Positions 62,146 to 64,000 of a stretch of DNA of 64,000 bases are shown here, piece by piece. Numbering within the stretch: the first letter of the stretch is position 1; each line of letters starts with the position of its first letter. A program made the position numbers and the translations under genes. The notes beneath the pieces were generated by a model. That model saw only the letters and a program-made list of their open reading frames with translations, was not told where the DNA came from and searched no databases. The stretch is from Dyadobacter beijingensis DSM 21582 (GTDB taxonomy: Bacteria; Bacteroidota; Bacteroidia; Cytophagales; Spirosomataceae): positions 992,001 through 1,056,000 of the forward strand of contig NZ_KB907788.1 in NCBI RefSeq assembly GCF_000382205.1, given 5' to 3'.

Positions 62146-63072
62146 ATGATCACATTACAGGCAGAAGACCGGCAGCGAATCGCAATTTCATGGGCGTGGT
62201 CCTTTGGGATTACCATTGCCATGTTGGGCTTATTCTTTTTCATCCGTCTCAGCTCGTCCCTCCCCAGAGTGGAACCGATGGAGCTGTTCGTGGAAGTGAA
62301 CTACGGAACCAGCAAAGTAGGTAAAGGCGACGTGCAGACATTCAACAAGCCAAACGACAGCAAGGTGGCCGAAAACATGAAAGCGGATGCCGAAGAGGTT
62401 AAAAAGGTGAAATCGGTGGCCACGCCCAAACCGACTCCGCCTACACCTCCTAAAATAGAGTCTCCTAAGCCCACAAAAACGGTCGCTGAGAAGCCTGCGA
62501 TCACGTCGAAGGTAGAGAGCCCGGTAGAAGCGCCGGAGAAGACGGACGTTAAAAAATCGACGGGCAGCGAGAATGCTTCGGCACCGGTGGCCAAGCCAGC
62601 GCCCGAAAAGGCCGTTAACAAGGATGCATTGTTCTCGAAATCGTCCGGTGCGAAATCGGGCAGCAACGGCACAAATGGGACGAAAACCGGCGTTGGCGGC
62701 AATAACAACGGCGACGATGCGGAAGGCGTGGGCGACAAGGGATCGAAAACCGGTAGCCTTTTTGCCAAAACATACAAGGGAGAAGGCGGAGGCGGCGGTA
62801 CCAATGTCGGCCTGAACCTCTCGGGTTGGAGCTGGTCGAGAAGGCCTGTTGTGGACGATAATTCCGATGCTACCGGCGATATTACCTTTAAAATTACGGT
62901 AGATAAGAATGGTCGTGTTAAAAGCATCATCACCCAAAGCACCACGGTGACCGATTACGCAGTCGTCAACAAGTACAAAAGCGCCGTGCGGGACCTTACA
63001 TTCGTGCCGAAATCAGCCAATGTACCCGACGAATCGATCGGTACAATTACCTTTAAAATACGTTCACGATAA
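62146..63072 (+). CDS. TonB-like energy-transducer protein
   Basis: A 308-residue inner-membrane protein with one N-terminal helix (AWSFGITIAMLGLFFFIRL). A long periplasmic linker rich in Lys-Pro (TPKPTPPTPPKIESPKPTKT) follows, then a Gly/Asn/Ser-rich stretch (TNGTKTGVGGNNNGDDAEG) and GEGGGGGTNVGLNLSGWSWS. The C-terminal 60 residues are TonB-like: DITFKITVDKNGRVKSIITQ, KYKSAVRDLTFVPKS and GTITFKIRSR. ExbB and ExbD genes normally precede such a gene; here a terminator does, so it must use ExbBD encoded elsewhere. It probably powers TonB-dependent receptors or the preceding envelope system. It ends 7 bases before folC. Confidence 0.88.
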   Translation: MITLQAEDRQRIAISWAWSFGITIAMLGLFFFIRLSSSLPRVEPMELFVEVNYGTSKVGKGDVQTFNKPNDSKVAENMKADAEEVKKVKSVATPKPTPPTPPKIESPKPTKTVAEKPAITSKVESPVEAPEKTDVKKSTGSENASAPVAKPAPEKAVNKDALFSKSSGAKSGSNGTNGTKTGVGGNNNGDDAEGVGDKGSKTGSLFAKTYKGEGGGGGTNVGLNLSGWSWSRRPVVDDNSDATGDITFKITVDKNGRVKSIITQSTTVTDYAVVNKYKSAVRDLTFVPKSANVPDESIGTITFKIRSR

Positions 63073-63079
63073 TATTTAA

Positions 63080-64000
63080 ATGACTTACCAGGAAACGATC
63101 GGATATCTGTATGACAGGTTGCCGGTTTTTCAGCATATCGGGGCCCGTGCTTTCAAGCCGGGCCTTCATACTACCAGGGAATTGTGCAAGGCGCTGGGCG
63201 ACCCGCAGGACAAATATCCCACCATCCATATAGCGGGTACCAACGGTAAGGGAAGCACTTCGCACCTGCTTGCTGCCATTCTCCAGGAATCCGGATACAA
63301 TGTCGGGCTCTACACATCGCCTCATTTAAAGGATTTCAGGGAAAGAATCCGCGTCAATGGCCAGCCTGTACCCGAAAATTTCATCGTAGAATTTGTCGAT
63401 GATCAAAAATCTAACATCGATAGATTATTTCCTTCATTCTTTGAAGTGACTGTGGCGATGGCATTTTCCTATTTTGAAAAGGCAAATGTGGATGTGGCCG
63501 TTATCGAAGTGGGTATGGGTGGCCGCCTGGACTCGACGAACGTGATCACGCCGGAACTTTCCGTGATTACCAATATCAGTTTCGATCATATGCAGTTTCT
63601 GGGCGATACGCTGGGAAAAATCGCGTCGGAGAAAGCCGGGATTATCAAAAATGGCATTCCGGTCGTTGTCAGCGAAGAACAGAATGCTGAAATTACCGAT
63701 GTGATGACGGCTGCCGCTAAGGCTGCCAATGCGCCATTAACCTTCGCCTCACGCGCATACGAGGTCGGTTACAATGGAATGGTGGAAGGGAAAATGCAAA
63801 TCAGCATTAAAAACAGAATTTCCGGTGAACTGGTAGCAGGGGATCTGCTTTCGGACCTAAGCGGTTCCTACCAATTAAAAAACATCGCCGGCGTGTGGGC
63901 AGCGAAAGAGGTTCTTATCTCGAAAGGCTGGAAAATTACCGACGTCGCCCTGGCCAATGCATTGAAGGCGGCCAGCGCCATTACCGGTCTCAAAGGCCGC
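63080..64000 (+). CDS. folC: folylpolyglutamate/dihydrofolate synthase (cut by window edge)
   Basis: A Mur-ligase-family enzyme that adds glutamate to folates and, in many bacteria, to dihydropteroate. The first 307 codons are present, starting at ATG 63080. The ATP-binding loop is IHIAGTNGKGSTSHLLAAIL, then YTSPHLKDFRERIRVNGQ, EVGMGGRLDSTNVI, ISFDHMQFLGDTLGKIASEK and AGIIKNGIPVV. The ligase central domain is nearly complete; the C-terminal domain lies beyond the right edge. It is tightly linked (7 bases) to the TonB-like gene, an order seen in other Bacteroidota. Confidence 0.96.
   Translation, partial: MTYQETIGYLYDRLPVFQHIGARAFKPGLHTTRELCKALGDPQDKYPTIHIAGTNGKGSTSHLLAAILQESGYNVGLYTSPHLKDFRERIRVNGQPVPENFIVEFVDDQKSNIDRLFPSFFEVTVAMAFSYFEKANVDVAVIEVGMGGRLDSTNVITPELSVITNISFDHMQFLGDTLGKIASEKAGIIKNGIPVVVSEEQNAEITDVMTAAAKAANAPLTFASRAYEVGYNGMVEGKMQISIKNRISGELVAGDLLSDLSGSYQLKNIAGVWAAKEVLISKGWKITDVALANALKAASAITGLKGR

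Overview
The window looks like a chromosomal segment of a member of the Bacteroidota, most likely an environmental Cytophagales of the Dyadobacter/Spirosomataceae type. This is inferred from family content, not from a database match. The pointers are a SusC/SusD pair, proteins with type IX secretion sorting tails (a CHU_C tail at 27.6 kb and a type A tail at 37 kb), a START-like domain protein, HU-CCDC81/SPOR and TonB-like envelope proteins, a short RpoD-type primary sigma factor, scarce Shine-Dalgarno sequences, and several matches to the Bacteroidota -7 promoter element TAnnTTTG. Coding DNA is roughly half G+C by eye. Three intergenic islands are strikingly A+T-rich. I see no prophage, insertion sequence, CRISPR array or rRNA. 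There is one tRNA.

Layout. 0-10 kb: the 5' part of polA, a lipoprotein oligopeptidase B, metY, and a minus-strand run of small redox/stress genes (LLM oxidoreductase, WYL regulator, DinB, FMN reductase, DUF2147). 10-22 kb: a GAF histidine kinase, an RsmB-type rRNA methyltransferase, ThuA-AraC-SRPBCC, tex, three further SRPBCC proteins around a porin, and an Rrf2 regulator with its NAD(P)-binding partner. 22-30 kb: susD and susC, then a large CHU_C-tailed cell-surface protein. 30-40 kb: rlmD, a C10 cysteine protease translationally coupled to a small lipoprotein, dnaB, then phoH, an M43 metalloprotease and comEC. 40-47 kb: dCMP deaminase, FKBP isomerase, ACP phosphodiesterase, holA, an alkylation-repair-like group (AlkA-type glycosylase, Ada-type zinc domain, 2OG-Fe(II) oxygenase) and an MsbA-like ABC exporter. 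47-55 kb: tRNA-Met, a START-like protein coupled to an LptF/LptG permease, rpsO, pnp, the primary sigma factor and menD. 55-64 kb: a TPR lipoprotein, a small conserved protein, then a co-directional series: 1001-residue TPR protein, outer-membrane barrel, HU-CCDC81/SPOR protein, TonB-like protein and the start of folC.

How the genes work together. Much of the window is housekeeping: replication (polA, dnaB, holA), RNA processing (rlmD, the RsmB-type gene, tex, rpsO-pnp), transcription (sigma), menaquinone and folate synthesis. The accessory part is mainly envelope biology. SusCD takes up a polymer or peptide, secreted proteases act at or beyond the surface, and the 56-63 kb series looks like parts of one trans-envelope assembly: a periplasmic TPR scaffold, an outer-membrane barrel, a SPOR peptidoglycan binder with a cytoplasmic HU-like domain, and a TonB-like inner-membrane protein. 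That series is the best candidate for an under-described system. The second is the protease/lipoprotein pair at 31.3-33.1 kb, and the third is an A+T-rich palindromic element shared by three intergenic regions.
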